A stretch of DNA of 64,000 nt. Source: Isosphaeraceae bacterium. GTDB taxonomy: Bacteria; Planctomycetota; Planctomycetia; Isosphaerales; Isosphaeraceae. The first letter of the stretch is position 1, and the number at the start of each line of letters is the position of its first letter. The translations under genes and the position numbers were made by a program. The stretch lies in contig BPJS01000001.1 in NCBI GenBank assembly GCA_026004735.1, positions 3,924,859 through 3,988,858 of the forward strand, read 5' to 3'. The notes under the pieces are model-generated. The model was not told the origin of the DNA. It ran no database searches and saw only the letters and a program-made list of their open reading frames with translations. Positions 36,018 to 44,573 of this stretch are shown here, piece after piece.

Positions 36018-36713
36018 ATGGACGTCGGCGAGCCCCTGACCCTCTCCCAACGTGTTGCTCGGCTCGAGTCCGAGAATCGACGGATTCGCCGGCTTGCCGC
36101 CTGCGCGTTGTTGATCCTTGCGGCCTGCGGCATTTACCTGGCGAACCGCAACGACTCGCTCCGGCAGATTCAGGCCAATCGCCTCCTGATCACTGATGCT
36201 CACGGCATCCCCCGCGGCTCCTTCGGGGTTTCTCCCTCCGGCCAAGCCGAATTGATTCTGCGCGATGAATCCGGCCGCGAACAATTCGCCCTCCGGGCCG
36301 ACCCCAACGGTTCGGCCAATCTCGAGATCCTTCGTCAAGGCCGGCTGCTGGCCTCGCTCGGCGGTTCTGGCCTCGGACCGGCCCTTCAGCTCTTCGACCA
36401 GGCCGGCTACATCGCTGCCAGCCTGTACTCCTGGAGCAACGGCCTCTCTGGTCTCGCGCTGAATCGCGCCCAGGGCGGCCTACAGCTCACCCTTGCCAAG
36501 GATAGCTCGGCCTCCCTCCGCTTCAACGACCCCGACGGCGCCCTCCGCAGCGGCTGGTCCTTCAGTCCCGACGGTCGCACCCTCGCTCACCACGACGCCG
36601 AAGCCGACGACCGTCCCGCGGCTTCCGCCGCCACGCTCTCGACCGAAGACTTCCCCCTCCGCCTCAAGACGGATCGCCCCCACCATTCCTCCCCGGACAA
36701 CCCCACCCTCTAA
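36018..36713 (+). CDS. Membrane-anchored protein with about six 22-residue beta repeats
   Basis: 231 residues from the ATG at 36018, with GGAG 9 bases upstream. A short cytoplasmic coiled-coil (LSQRVARLESENRRIRRL) leads into one helix (residues 26-42, LAACALLILAACGIYLA). Outside, residues about 55-185 fall into repeats of the pattern L-x-L-x-D-x2-G-x4-x-L: LLITDAHGIPRGSFG, AELILRDESGREQFALRA, LEILRQGRLLASLG, LQLFDQAGYIAASLYS, and two more degenerate units. This suggests a beta-solenoid or beta-prism surface domain. No function recognised. Confidence 0.72.
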   Translation: MDVGEPLTLSQRVARLESENRRIRRLAACALLILAACGIYLANRNDSLRQIQANRLLITDAHGIPRGSFGVSPSGQAELILRDESGREQFALRADPNGSANLEILRQGRLLASLGGSGLGPALQLFDQAGYIAASLYSWSNGLSGLALNRAQGGLQLTLAKDSSASLRFNDPDGALRSGWSFSPDGRTLAHHDAEADDRPAASAATLSTEDFPLRLKTDRPHHSSPDNPTL

Positions 36714-36757
36714 ACCCCGCTCCTCCAGACGCCCCCCCCCGCCAGTCCAGGCCACCG

Positions 36758-36783
36758 CTGAGACCCTCCCACCAAGGTCTCGG
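36758..36783. terminator. Hairpin between convergent genes (first of two)
   Basis: GAGACC (36760-36765) pairs with GGTCTC (36776-36781), extended by a T-G and a C-G pair outside; 10-base loop. It lies 45 bp after the gene ending at 36713. Confidence 0.5.
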
Positions 36784-36791
36784 GACGTGCT

Positions 36792-36822
36792 TCGCCGCCT
36801 GCGCGGGATACGCCGGCGGCGA
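36792..36822. terminator. Hairpin between convergent genes (second of two)
   Basis: TCGCCGCC (36792-36799) pairs perfectly with GGCGGCGA (36815-36822). Together with the hairpin just before it, this fills the 243-bp convergent gap up to the gene ending at 36957. No U tract. Confidence 0.5.
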
Positions 36823-36956
36823 TCCCCTGAGCACCAAGCACACGTTTTGACCGGCCCTCGGCCTGATCGGCCACTTGGCTCGCCTTCGGTCTCTCGACAG
36901 CCCGGTTCCATTCGCCCGATTTCTGAGCCGTGGTCGCGCGGTCTCGAACGGCCCGA

Positions 36957-37874
36957 TCAGCCCAATCCGACCGCTTCCAGCCAGTTCACCAAATCCCGGA
37001 CATAGCGATCCGGTTCCGGCTCAAAATCGAGCGTGTGGTGTGCCTCGGGGTATTCGATGACCGTCTTCGCTCTCGAGCCGAGGCCCTCGAAGTAGGCCCG
37101 CGTGCGTGCGTTGTCCACGATCCGATCCCGTCCTGCAAGCATCAGCAGCGCCGGACAGCGCACCTGGCGCTGCGCCCGCCGCACCATCCGATCCAACACC
37201 CGGCTGGCGAACAGCAGCGCCGCTGTACCGAATCTGAGGCTCAACGGATCTCCCGCGATAAACTGCCGTGCGTCCGGATTGTCCGTAAATAGCGCCGGAT
37301 CAGCCAGCGGGATCGGAAAGAGCCGACGCGCCGCTTGTCCCGTCGCCAACGCCCCGGCGACACCTAGCTTCTCCCTCAGACCCACGCCGACCCGCGGCTC
37401 CAGCCCGGGGCAGATCAAGACCAGACCATCCACCTCCTCCGGCCCCAGCGCCGAAGCCACCACCGCCAGCTTCGCGCCCCAGCTAATCCCGCCCAAAACC
37501 ACTCGGCCGCCGCCTCGCCGGATCGCACCCACCACCTCCGCCACGTCTTCTACCAGCCGCTCCGCCGAGGGCGCATGCCCTCGCGCCTCGGGGTTCGCTC
37601 CCGATCCGCGCCGATCCGGAAAATGCACGCTAAAGCCCGCCGCCGCCAACCGCCGTCCCAGCCCGTGATACCAACCCGCGTGGCTCTGCACTCCATGCAG
37701 AATCACCAAATCTGACCGCGACTGCCCCAAGCCCGGCCAGCTCAAGACCCCAAGCCGATAACCATCCGATACTTGGAGCCACCAGCCCCGCGAACGGATC
37801 GCGCTCTCTTGCTCGGTCAAACCACTCGCGGCAAAAACCGCTTCCGGCGGCCAGTTCGGCTCGTCCACTCCCAC
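36957..37874 (-). CDS. Alpha/beta hydrolase, monoacylglycerol-lipase-like
   Basis: 305 residues. The hydrolase core shows VILHGVQSHAGWYHGLGRR (oxyanion HG motif), FPDRRGSGANPEARGHAPS, and the nucleophile elbow GISWGAK (Ser). The acid is likely Asp in LAGRDRIVDN and the base His near HHTLDFEPE, completing the triad. The order matches monoglyceride lipase-like (serine aminopeptidase S33) proteins. A soluble esterase/lipase is likely; the substrate is unknown. GTG start. It follows the enolase-superfamily gene by 60 bp. Confidence 0.82.
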   Translation of the reverse strand: MGVDEPNWPPEAVFAASGLTEQESAIRSRGWWLQVSDGYRLGVLSWPGLGQSRSDLVILHGVQSHAGWYHGLGRRLAAAGFSVHFPDRRGSGANPEARGHAPSAERLVEDVAEVVGAIRRGGGRVVLGGISWGAKLAVVASALGPEEVDGLVLICPGLEPRVGVGLREKLGVAGALATGQAARRLFPIPLADPALFTDNPDARQFIAGDPLSLRFGTAALLFASRVLDRMVRRAQRQVRCPALLMLAGRDRIVDNARTRAYFEGLGSRAKTVIEYPEAHHTLDFEPEPDRYVRDLVNWLEAVGLG

Positions 37875-37934
37875 TCGCCACCTCCCCGGCCGCTCGGGCT
37901 AATGTTCCAGCTTCCCGCCGTCGCGGAAAGCCCC

Positions 37935-39122
37935 TTAGCCATAATCCACTTCCTCGCGCCGCTGGCTCAACCGCTCCAGCCGGCCCTCATCCACCGTCAC
38001 ACCCAGCCCGGGACCTGGCAACGGTCGCGACCATCCGCCGTAGCCGAACGTCACATCCTCCCGAATCAGGTTCTCGGCCAGAACGTGCCGGTCGTACGAC
38101 CCCTCCACGTAACGCAACCCCCGGACGTTCGCCGCCAAATGCCGGCCCGCCGCCGACAACAACCCGGTCTCGCCCGGATGACACCCCAACTGCGCTCCCA
38201 GCCCCTCCCGCCACGCCAGATCCAGCAGCCTCAACGTCGGGATCAACCCGCCGCATTTCGATAGCCGGACGTTGAACAGATCGCACAATCCTTCCCGAAC
38301 CGCGCGCTGGCCGTCCGGCCAACCGCACATTGACTCATCCAACATCACCGCCACCCCCAACCGCCCCCTCCACTCCGCCAGCCGGCCGACCTCCCGATGC
38401 GGCACCGGCTGCTCCAGCACTGATGGACCAAACTGGCGCAATGGCCCCACGCGCTCGCTCAACTCCTCCGCCCGCCAGCCCTCGTTGGCGTCGAGACGAA
38501 TATCCCGCCTCCGCCCCATGATCCGGCGGAAAACCGCAAGCCGCTCCACATCATCCTGGCCCGGCACGGCCACCTTCACCTTGACATCCCGAAACCCATA
38601 CAGCCGCATCTTCCACGCCGAGACCCGTTCCCGACCCGGTTCCGACGCTGTAATCGCTCCGCTATAACGCACCGCGCCTGGTTCCGGCCGCACCCAGTTC
38701 CGCCCCCACCGGCAGACTCGGACCGCCTCACCCACCCCCACCCCAAACCGTCGCCCGCACGCATCCAGAATCGCCAGCTCCAAGGCGCATCGCGCCGCAT
38801 TCGCCGCCATCCCCCGCGAATCTTCCAAATTTTCCGGCAGCTCGAGCGATTCCAATGCCTGAACCACCCCGACCCAATCGCTCGGACTGCCCAGCGCGGC
38901 CGCCGCGTCAAACCCACTCAGACTCTTCAGGCACGTCTGGACCGTCTCCCCCGTCACATACTCCCGCGGAACCCCCTCCCCATACCCGATCGTTCCATCA
39001 TCCAGCGTCGCCCGCACCACCAGATTGTCACTCGCCCGACGTTCGTGCGACGCATGCGCGATCTTCGTCCGGAGCGGGACCACGACGTGATAGAGATCCA
39101 GCCGCCTAAGCCTGATTCCCAA
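37935..39122 (-). CDS. Enolase-superfamily enzyme, muconate-lactonizing/dipeptide epimerase subgroup
   Basis: About 395 residues from a TTG at 39122; a longer frame to 39281 has an atypical Gly/Ala-rich N-terminus. The capping domain begins RLRRLDLYHVVVPLR. The barrel carries the general base pair KVKV, metal ligands RLDANEGW (Asp), LEQPVPH (Glu) and MLDESMCG (Asp), and a second Lys in NVRLSKCGG. This places it in the MLE subgroup, which includes L-Ala-D/L-Glu epimerases, muconate cycloisomerases and o-succinylbenzoate synthases. The specific reaction cannot be assigned from motif alone; the terminal LGCHPGETGL differs from common dipeptide epimerases. Confidence 0.8.
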   Translation of the reverse strand: MGIRLRRLDLYHVVVPLRTKIAHASHERRASDNLVVRATLDDGTIGYGEGVPREYVTGETVQTCLKSLSGFDAAAALGSPSDWVGVVQALESLELPENLEDSRGMAANAARCALELAILDACGRRFGVGVGEAVRVCRWGRNWVRPEPGAVRYSGAITASEPGRERVSAWKMRLYGFRDVKVKVAVPGQDDVERLAVFRRIMGRRRDIRLDANEGWRAEELSERVGPLRQFGPSVLEQPVPHREVGRLAEWRGRLGVAVMLDESMCGWPDGQRAVREGLCDLFNVRLSKCGGLIPTLRLLDLAWREGLGAQLGCHPGETGLLSAAGRHLAANVRGLRYVEGSYDRHVLAENLIREDVTFGYGGWSRPLPGPGLGVTVDEGRLERLSQRREEVDYG

Positions 39123-39372
39123 CGCCCCAACTCCCGCCCCACATCCTCTGGGGGTCCCCGCTACCAACCGTGTTCCTGCCGCGTCAGACCCCCCCACACT
39201 ACCCCCACCGCTCAGCCGGGACCACGCCTTGCCGGCTCGTGCCTTCCCAAGCCACATACCCGATGCCGGCCAGAGCCGCACCGCACCGGCGCCCTCTCCA
39301 GTCCCGCCTCGTACGCCTCAGCCCCGTACGCCAGCCCAGCCGTATCTGCTCACACCCCGACACCCAACCGGA

Positions 39373-39807
39373 TCAGGCTGGCATCTCCCCCGACCGTGGC
39401 GCGTAAAACTTGGCCAACGCCCGGCTGACCACGTAAATCAACACATCCTTGCTCACCGGCTTGGCCACCACCGTAAAGGCCCGCGCCTGCAACGCTCGCC
39501 GCATCAACTCTTCATCGTGGTCGGCCGAGATCAAGATCGCCGGCAACGCCCTGTCCAACTGACGCAAGACCTCCAAAACTTCTAGCCCCGTCAGCCCAGG
39601 CATGTACATATCCATCAACGCCAGATGGAGCGTCCGCTCCCGCCGCACCACCTCCACTGCTTCCTGGCCATCCCGCGCCAAGACCGTCTGATAGCCGGCC
39701 GGCTCCAGCACATCACGAAAGGTCTCCAGAGCCGCACGGTCGTCGTCGGCAATCAATAACCGATACGGAGCCGCTTTGTCCTGAGATGTCATCATCGGGG
39801 CCGTCAC
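39373..39807 (-). CDS. Orphan response regulator (receiver domain only)
   Basis: 144 residues, a single CheY-like receiver. Acidic pocket Asp21-Asp22 in LIADDDR, phosphorylation site Asp66 in LMDMYMPG, and Lys116 in VAKPVS are all present. The extra tail of about 18 residues has no DNA-binding domain. It acts through protein contacts, or as an acceptor in a phosphorelay. No histidine kinase is next to it. It has its own strong promoter (39901-39928), so it is not only read from the lipoprotein gene upstream. Confidence 0.92.
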   Translation of the reverse strand: MTAPMMTSQDKAAPYRLLIADDDRAALETFRDVLEPAGYQTVLARDGQEAVEVVRRERTLHLALMDMYMPGLTGLEVLEVLRQLDRALPAILISADHDEELMRRALQARAFTVVAKPVSKDVLIYVVSRALAKFYAPRSGEMPA

Positions 39808-39900
39808 CTCAGCCCAGTTCCAAAAAGCCTCTTAGCAATTCGCGGGCCAGCCCCGTTCAGATCCTTCTGTTTTCTTCCCGGCTCTTTTCTAAGTGAAGGA

Positions 39901-39928
39901 AATATAGAGGGTTTGCGCCGCCCGTCAA
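39901..39928 (-). promoter_or_regulatory. Near-consensus sigma-70 promoter for the response regulator
   Basis: On the minus strand, TTGACG (39928-39923, 5 of 6) is followed by a 16-base spacer and TATATT (39906-39901, 5 of 6). Transcription should begin near 39893 and give a leader of about 85 nt to the start at 39807. It is the best promoter I see in the window. Confidence 0.72.
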
Positions 39929-39988
39929 GATCCGCGCCGGGGGCGCTCGACACCTCGGGCGACGCGCCGCTCGGCGGTTTTGGCAGGC

Positions 39989-41224
39989 TTAGCGTGCCGT
40001 TCGTTCCGCTTCGCCGCCGGTCTCCAATCCGCGCGCCAGCCGTCCCAGCAAGCCGCCGCTCCCCCACCGCGCATCAGGATCGAACGCCCCGGGCTGGCTC
40101 AACTCGGCCACCTCGGTCCGAACGTCCAGAAACCGGTACCGCTCCAACAATTGCCCCCGCCCATCCGTGCCGCAAACATAGATCGGCAAGAGCGTCTCCG
40201 CATCCAGGCCGACGACCCACGTCTCCCCGTCCTCACGCACCTCTGTGATCCGGTGGCAGTCCCGGCCGACTTCAGCCACCTTCACCGGACCCTCCCAGCT
40301 CAGCCGGCTTCGCCCCTGGCCGGTCTCCACTCCCCGCACCGTCCGCTCCAGGTTCCTCAGAAGCTCATCAAAACCCGCCTCCGTGATCGGATGCCGGCTG
40401 TTGGCCCGCACCAGCGGGCTGTCCACCGCCAGCGCGACCCGCGGAACTAGCGAACCTGGTTGCCGGATCTGCATCTTCCCGTCGGTCTCGACCACCGAAT
40501 AGAGAACTTCGCGGCCCTCGTTGGCCGTCCCCGCCGGCCACTCGAGACGAACCGCAAACGGTTCCCGCCGCACACTCAAAATCAGCTCCTCTTCAGGCTG
40601 CAAGGTCTCCCCGACCCGTTCCTGCCGCACCACCCGCGCCTGATACGTCCGGATCTCCGCCAGCCGCGCCTGCGCCTGCTGGATCAAGGCCCGGATCTCG
40701 CTGACTCGTCCCCCGGCCTCCGTTCCCGGATCACCGTTCGACGCAAGTTGTGAATCGAGCTTCGGTTCTGTGCGGTCACTCACCAATCCGGCCGGCAACG
40801 ACCCGCCGGCTCCAACCTCGATCGGCCCCGGTCCAACCCTCGATTCCCCAAGACTTGGCCCCGGTGCTGCCACCTCAACCGGCAAAACCGGCGGCTCCGG
40901 CAGCGGTCGGACCGAATCCACGTTCCTAAGCTCTTCGACCGCTCCCCGCCCACGCCCACTCCAGACAATCGCCCCTTCCTCTCCCCCAGGCCGCGTCACC
41001 TGCGACTCCGCCCCCTTCGACGGACGTCGCCCCAACCGCCGCGCATCCTGCGTTCGCACCGTCGCTCCCGACGCCTCAGGCAACGACAGCCCAACCGGCG
41101 TCGACGGCAGCCGCATCTCCCCACGGCGATGCGCACACCCAACAACCAACCCCACCGCCATCAACCCCACCGCCATCCTCAGACCCGGCCATCGCCTCGC
41201 CCCGACCCGTCCCGGATCCGCCAC
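39989..41224 (-). CDS. DUF1571 lipoprotein
   Basis: About 411 residues from a GTG at 41224, preceded by GAGGGAG; ATG at 41269 and a frame to 41323 are alternatives. A lipobox follows the hydrophobic signal (LMAVGLVVGCAHR), so it is probably anchored in a membrane by lipidated Cys. The C-terminal half matches the DUF1571 family of planctomycetes: EELILSVRREPFAVRLEW, LERTVRGVE, DCHRITEVRED and GLDAETLLPIYVC, resembling the beta layout of LolA/outer membrane lipoprotein-sorting proteins. The middle is Pro/Gly-rich linker. A role in lipoprotein or envelope handling is inferred from fold only. Confidence 0.8.
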   Translation of the reverse strand: MADPGRVGARRWPGLRMAVGLMAVGLVVGCAHRRGEMRLPSTPVGLSLPEASGATVRTQDARRLGRRPSKGAESQVTRPGGEEGAIVWSGRGRGAVEELRNVDSVRPLPEPPVLPVEVAAPGPSLGESRVGPGPIEVGAGGSLPAGLVSDRTEPKLDSQLASNGDPGTEAGGRVSEIRALIQQAQARLAEIRTYQARVVRQERVGETLQPEEELILSVRREPFAVRLEWPAGTANEGREVLYSVVETDGKMQIRQPGSLVPRVALAVDSPLVRANSRHPITEAGFDELLRNLERTVRGVETGQGRSRLSWEGPVKVAEVGRDCHRITEVREDGETWVVGLDAETLLPIYVCGTDGRGQLLERYRFLDVRTEVAELSQPGAFDPDARWGSGGLLGRLARGLETGGEAERTAR

Positions 41225-41552
41225 GCTAGCGACTCCCTCAGGCCCTAAACAACGGCCACCCTTGACCATCCGGCAAACGGCTCGAGACCAGGCAGGCCCA
41301 GCCCATCCTGTCTGCGATTCCATGGCTCAGGCCTCCCTGCCCCACCCCTTTTCCTGCCGGTGCCCGGTTGGGGGGTCGTCCGCCGCCGGACACCGCCGAC
41401 CCCTCCACGCAACGCCGCCATACCCCATTCGGCCCAATCCGGCAAGGCGGATCCGCCCCGGCGCTACCACTGCGTCAGCCATCAGACCCCGGCGGCCTTC
41501 CACCACGCCGGCCCGGACGGTCGGCGGCACGGTCGCCCCCCTCCGTCAAACC
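41225..41552. other. Intergenic region, no gene seen
   Basis: 328 bp between the GH3 gene and the chosen DUF1571 start. Short open frames here lack family features or plausible starts. If the DUF1571 gene begins at an upstream ATG (41269), part of this is coding. No clear hairpin or promoter found. Confidence 0.4.
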
Positions 41553-43262
41553 TTAGCGGCCTTTAACTTGCTCCGACGGGCCATCGACGGCCGTAAACTG
41601 CTCCAAGGCCTCCAGGTCCGGCAGCAAGCAGGGCTGCTTGTACTGTTCGGCTGTCCCGCCGCTGCGGGCCAGTCGCCGCCGCTGAAATTCGGTCCAGGAG
41701 CCGGGGGCAATGCGGCGGGTAGCGATTGGGCCGAGTCGGCGGGTAGCTCGCCGGTCCTCATACTCCCGATTCTGCTGACAGAGCTGCCGATCCACCTCCG
41801 CGGCCAGCCGCTGGCCCTCCACAGTGTCTGCCAGGTCGTCCGCCTCGATCAGCAGCTCGTACGACGGCGGCTCCCCCCACTTGGGCAGCAGCAAATACCC
41901 CTTTGGCTTCAATCCCACCAGCTCCGCGGCCCGATTCACCGCCGCCACAACCTGAAACTCCGACAGCTTCTCACCCGCCAGGCTCGAAAAATGGCTCCCT
42001 TTGCTCAAAAAGATGAGCATCGGCGCCCGGCCATAAAACCCCGCGCAACGCACCAAATCGTAAATGTGATACCGGTACAGTCCGCCGGCCGTGGTCGGGA
42101 CCAAATAGTAATTCCGGCCCTCGACGAGGTCCGCCGCCTCGACCGTCTCCGGCTCCTCCCGGTCGACCTGGTCCTCGGGAATAAATTCATAGTAATGGTG
42201 GCGGAAGTCGATCACCCCGGCCGGCGTCCCACTCTCGATCGGGATCGTGAACCGCCCCTCCGAGGCGATCAGCCCGATATCCCGCACCGGGACTTCGCCA
42301 AACTGCTCCGGAAACCGCTTCAGATAGGCTCCCATCGTCCCGCCGGTCCAGACCCCCACGAAATCCAGGTTGGGCCAGATCGCCCGCCCGCTGAGCCTCC
42401 CCTCCCGTTCGAGCGCTTCCTCGAGCCGTCGCGCGGTTCGCGGCCGCTTGCGGGCAATCCGCCACCGCAGCGCCGCCCGCACCGGTCCCGGAACCGCGAA
42501 CCGCTCATCCAGCGTCCCGTTCCGGAGGTCCCGGATGAGACACTCAGCCTCCCGCTCCCCCAACCGCGCCATCCCCAGTAACGTCGCCGGATTGGCCGCA
42601 AAGATCGCCCCCAGATCCTGATAGGCCGACAACCGCAGCGCCGTGTAATACTTCGCCTCAACGTCCTTGATCCCCATGGTCGCCGCCGGCATGCAATACG
42701 CGACCCGCACCAGCGGGTTCTGCATCGCCGCCGTCAGCCCCGTGATCGCCCCACACGGAATCCCGCCGGCGGTCGTCTGCTCCTTCCAGTCGCTGACCAA
42801 CTGCAAGATCGGCCGCAACCCCCGCTGGATCATCCTGGGATAGGCCTCGAAGGCCAGCATGCCCCAAATCTTCCACGACTCCCGATACGCCCGCAGCGAT
42901 TCCCGCGTCACTGGGATCGTCTTCGGCCGCGCCGTGGTCCCGGACGTCATCGCAAACATCAACACCTCGGTCCCCGGGCCAAACAGCGCCCCGGTCTGCC
43001 CCTCCCGGACCTGCGCGATGTACGGCTCGTGCCCCTCGTAGCCGCGGATCGGGACCCGCCGCCGATAATCGGCCGCCGTGCGGATCTCGTCGAAGCGATG
43101 ATCCCTCCCAAACCCGCTGGATGCATGACGCCGCACCAGCTCCAGCAGCCGGGCGCGCTGAATCTCCGGCGCCCGCACCGCGTCCGCTAGAAACGCCCGC
43201 GCCAGCCGCCGTGTCCGCACCACCAGCGGGATCCCGACCAACTTCTTGCCGATCCAGATCAT
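41553..43262 (-). CDS. GH3-family acyl-adenylate/amide synthetase-like protein
   Basis: 569 residues from the ATG at 43262. GH3 auxin-responsive-type ANL enzymes adenylate carboxylates and couple them to amines. Visible signatures: MTSGTTARPKTIPVT (about 105-119, the ATP-binding loop), YEGHEPYI, the LDFVGVWTGGTMGAYL stretch, and NYYLVPTTAGGLYRYHIYDLV with GFYGRAPMLIFLSKGSHFSS, which matches the conserved GH3 C-terminal domain. The N-terminal helix is amphipathic. It lies 29 bp after the membrane hydrolase gene and near the ketosynthase cluster, so its acid may be a product of that cluster. This is inference. Confidence 0.85.
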   Translation of the reverse strand: MIWIGKKLVGIPLVVRTRRLARAFLADAVRAPEIQRARLLELVRRHASSGFGRDHRFDEIRTAADYRRRVPIRGYEGHEPYIAQVREGQTGALFGPGTEVLMFAMTSGTTARPKTIPVTRESLRAYRESWKIWGMLAFEAYPRMIQRGLRPILQLVSDWKEQTTAGGIPCGAITGLTAAMQNPLVRVAYCMPAATMGIKDVEAKYYTALRLSAYQDLGAIFAANPATLLGMARLGEREAECLIRDLRNGTLDERFAVPGPVRAALRWRIARKRPRTARRLEEALEREGRLSGRAIWPNLDFVGVWTGGTMGAYLKRFPEQFGEVPVRDIGLIASEGRFTIPIESGTPAGVIDFRHHYYEFIPEDQVDREEPETVEAADLVEGRNYYLVPTTAGGLYRYHIYDLVRCAGFYGRAPMLIFLSKGSHFSSLAGEKLSEFQVVAAVNRAAELVGLKPKGYLLLPKWGEPPSYELLIEADDLADTVEGQRLAAEVDRQLCQQNREYEDRRATRRLGPIATRRIAPGSWTEFQRRRLARSGGTAEQYKQPCLLPDLEALEQFTAVDGPSEQVKGR

Positions 43263-43291
43263 GACCCCGCGCCCAATCCCTGCCGCCCCAA

Positions 43292-44371
43292 TCAGCCCCG
43301 CGCGGCCACCGCCTCGACCTCTGGCCGACCGCTCTCGGCCACCGCCGAACCGGCCACCTCTGTTGCGTCCTCCACAATCCTCCGCGGCGCCGCCGATCGC
43401 AGAAACTCCGCCACCCGCCGCCGATATTCCTCCCCGGCTACCTCCCGACACTGATTATGCTTGGCCCCGGCGACCAGCCAGACCGTCACTGACCCCGCCC
43501 CGTCGGCCGCCCGCACCAACTCCTCCAACACCCCAGGCTCAATATACCCGTCCGACCCGCCGTGGATCGCCAGCCACGGCCGCGGCGGGATCCGCTTTAC
43601 CGCACGCTCGATCGACGGAAACCGCCGCCCTAACTGCCGCTCCAGCCGTCGCCGTACCGACCAGACCACATACTCAAACGCCACCCGCGGCATCAGCCGC
43701 GCCGTCACCTCATGGATCAGAATCACCGCCCGACGCCGGATGTGATGCAGCATCGTGATCGCCGTCGGAAACGCTCCATCGGTCACGACCGCCCAGACCG
43801 TCGGATCCTCTCCCGCCACGCACAGCGCCGTCCCTCCGCCCCGGCTCACCCCAAACAACGCCACTCCCGCCGGATCCCGGTCCGGACGACTCCGCAGGTA
43901 CGCCAGCGCCGCACGCAGGTCCCGCACCTCCCGATCCGACACCCAATGAATCACCTCATACCCTGGCTCCGCATCGCTGTCCCCATGATTGCGGCTATCG
44001 TAGGCAAACAGGTCGAATCCCTCCTCGCGCAGCGCCCCGACATATTCGTACGCCCCATGCCGATCGCCCAAAAATTCGTGGCAAAAAACGACCACCCCAC
44101 GCCGCCGGTCTGTCAGCGCCCGGTAATACGTCCCTGCCAATTGCAAACCATCCTCGGTTCGGAAGCGGACCTCCTCACCCCCCGGGTCGGGTTCGCCCCG
44201 CAGCGGCCGGAAGACCGGCGCCTGCCGGAGCATCCGTGCCACCTCAGCGCTGTACCGCCACTCAATCAACCCCACATACACCGCCACAACGACGATCACC
44301 AGGACGAGCAGCAGCACCATCGCCCCTGCGACCGTCTGCGCCAGCATCAATGGCGGTAGTTCCAGCGTCAC
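43292..44371 (-). CDS. Membrane-anchored alpha/beta hydrolase
   Basis: 359 residues, GTG start at 44371 with GAGG 6 bases upstream. One N-terminal helix (AGAMVLLLVLVIVVVAVYVGL, split across residues 16-36) anchors a soluble domain. Hydrolase elements: VVFCHEFLGDRHGAYEY, YDSRNHGDSDAEPG, nucleophile elbow ALFGVSRGGGTALC (Ser), IHGGSDGYIEP (Asp) and AKHNQCREV (His). The topology suggests an esterase or thioesterase facing the membrane surface. It is followed after 29 bp by the GH3 gene and preceded by the ketosynthase genes on the same strand. A product-releasing or transferring role is possible. Confidence 0.83.
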   Translation of the reverse strand: MTLELPPLMLAQTVAGAMVLLLVLVIVVVAVYVGLIEWRYSAEVARMLRQAPVFRPLRGEPDPGGEEVRFRTEDGLQLAGTYYRALTDRRRGVVVFCHEFLGDRHGAYEYVGALREEGFDLFAYDSRNHGDSDAEPGYEVIHWVSDREVRDLRAALAYLRSRPDRDPAGVALFGVSRGGGTALCVAGEDPTVWAVVTDGAFPTAITMLHHIRRRAVILIHEVTARLMPRVAFEYVVWSVRRRLERQLGRRFPSIERAVKRIPPRPWLAIHGGSDGYIEPGVLEELVRAADGAGSVTVWLVAGAKHNQCREVAGEEYRRRVAEFLRSAAPRRIVEDATEVAGSAVAESGRPEVEAVAARG

Positions 44372-44511
44372 GTCTGCCTCGGTGCACGACTTAGGATTGC
44401 TCGTCAGGCTTCAGGCGACGAACCGGCCGGTGTCGGACTCGCGATCCCATCCAGAGGCCGGACCTCCGATCCTCATCCTAGCCTGAAAGATAACACGTTC
44501 TCCGGCCCCTC

Positions 44512-44527
44512 GGCGAGAGGACTCGCC
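44512..44527. terminator. Possible terminator after the ketosynthase genes
   Basis: GGCGAG (44512-44517) pairs with CTCGCC (44522-44527) around a 4-base loop, about 47 nt downstream of the stop at 44574 on the minus strand. There is no U tract, so read-through into the hydrolase and GH3 genes is possible. Confidence 0.35.
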
Positions 44528-44573
44528 AGCGCACCAGGCCCCGCCGCGCAACCTCGGCTCCACCCGGCCCTAC

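Noticed and set aside
40770..42581. Plus-strand open frame of about 600 codons
   Set aside because: Opposite a DUF1571 lipoprotein and a GH3 enzyme with clear motifs; Arg/Pro-rich composition typical of GC-rich antisense frames.
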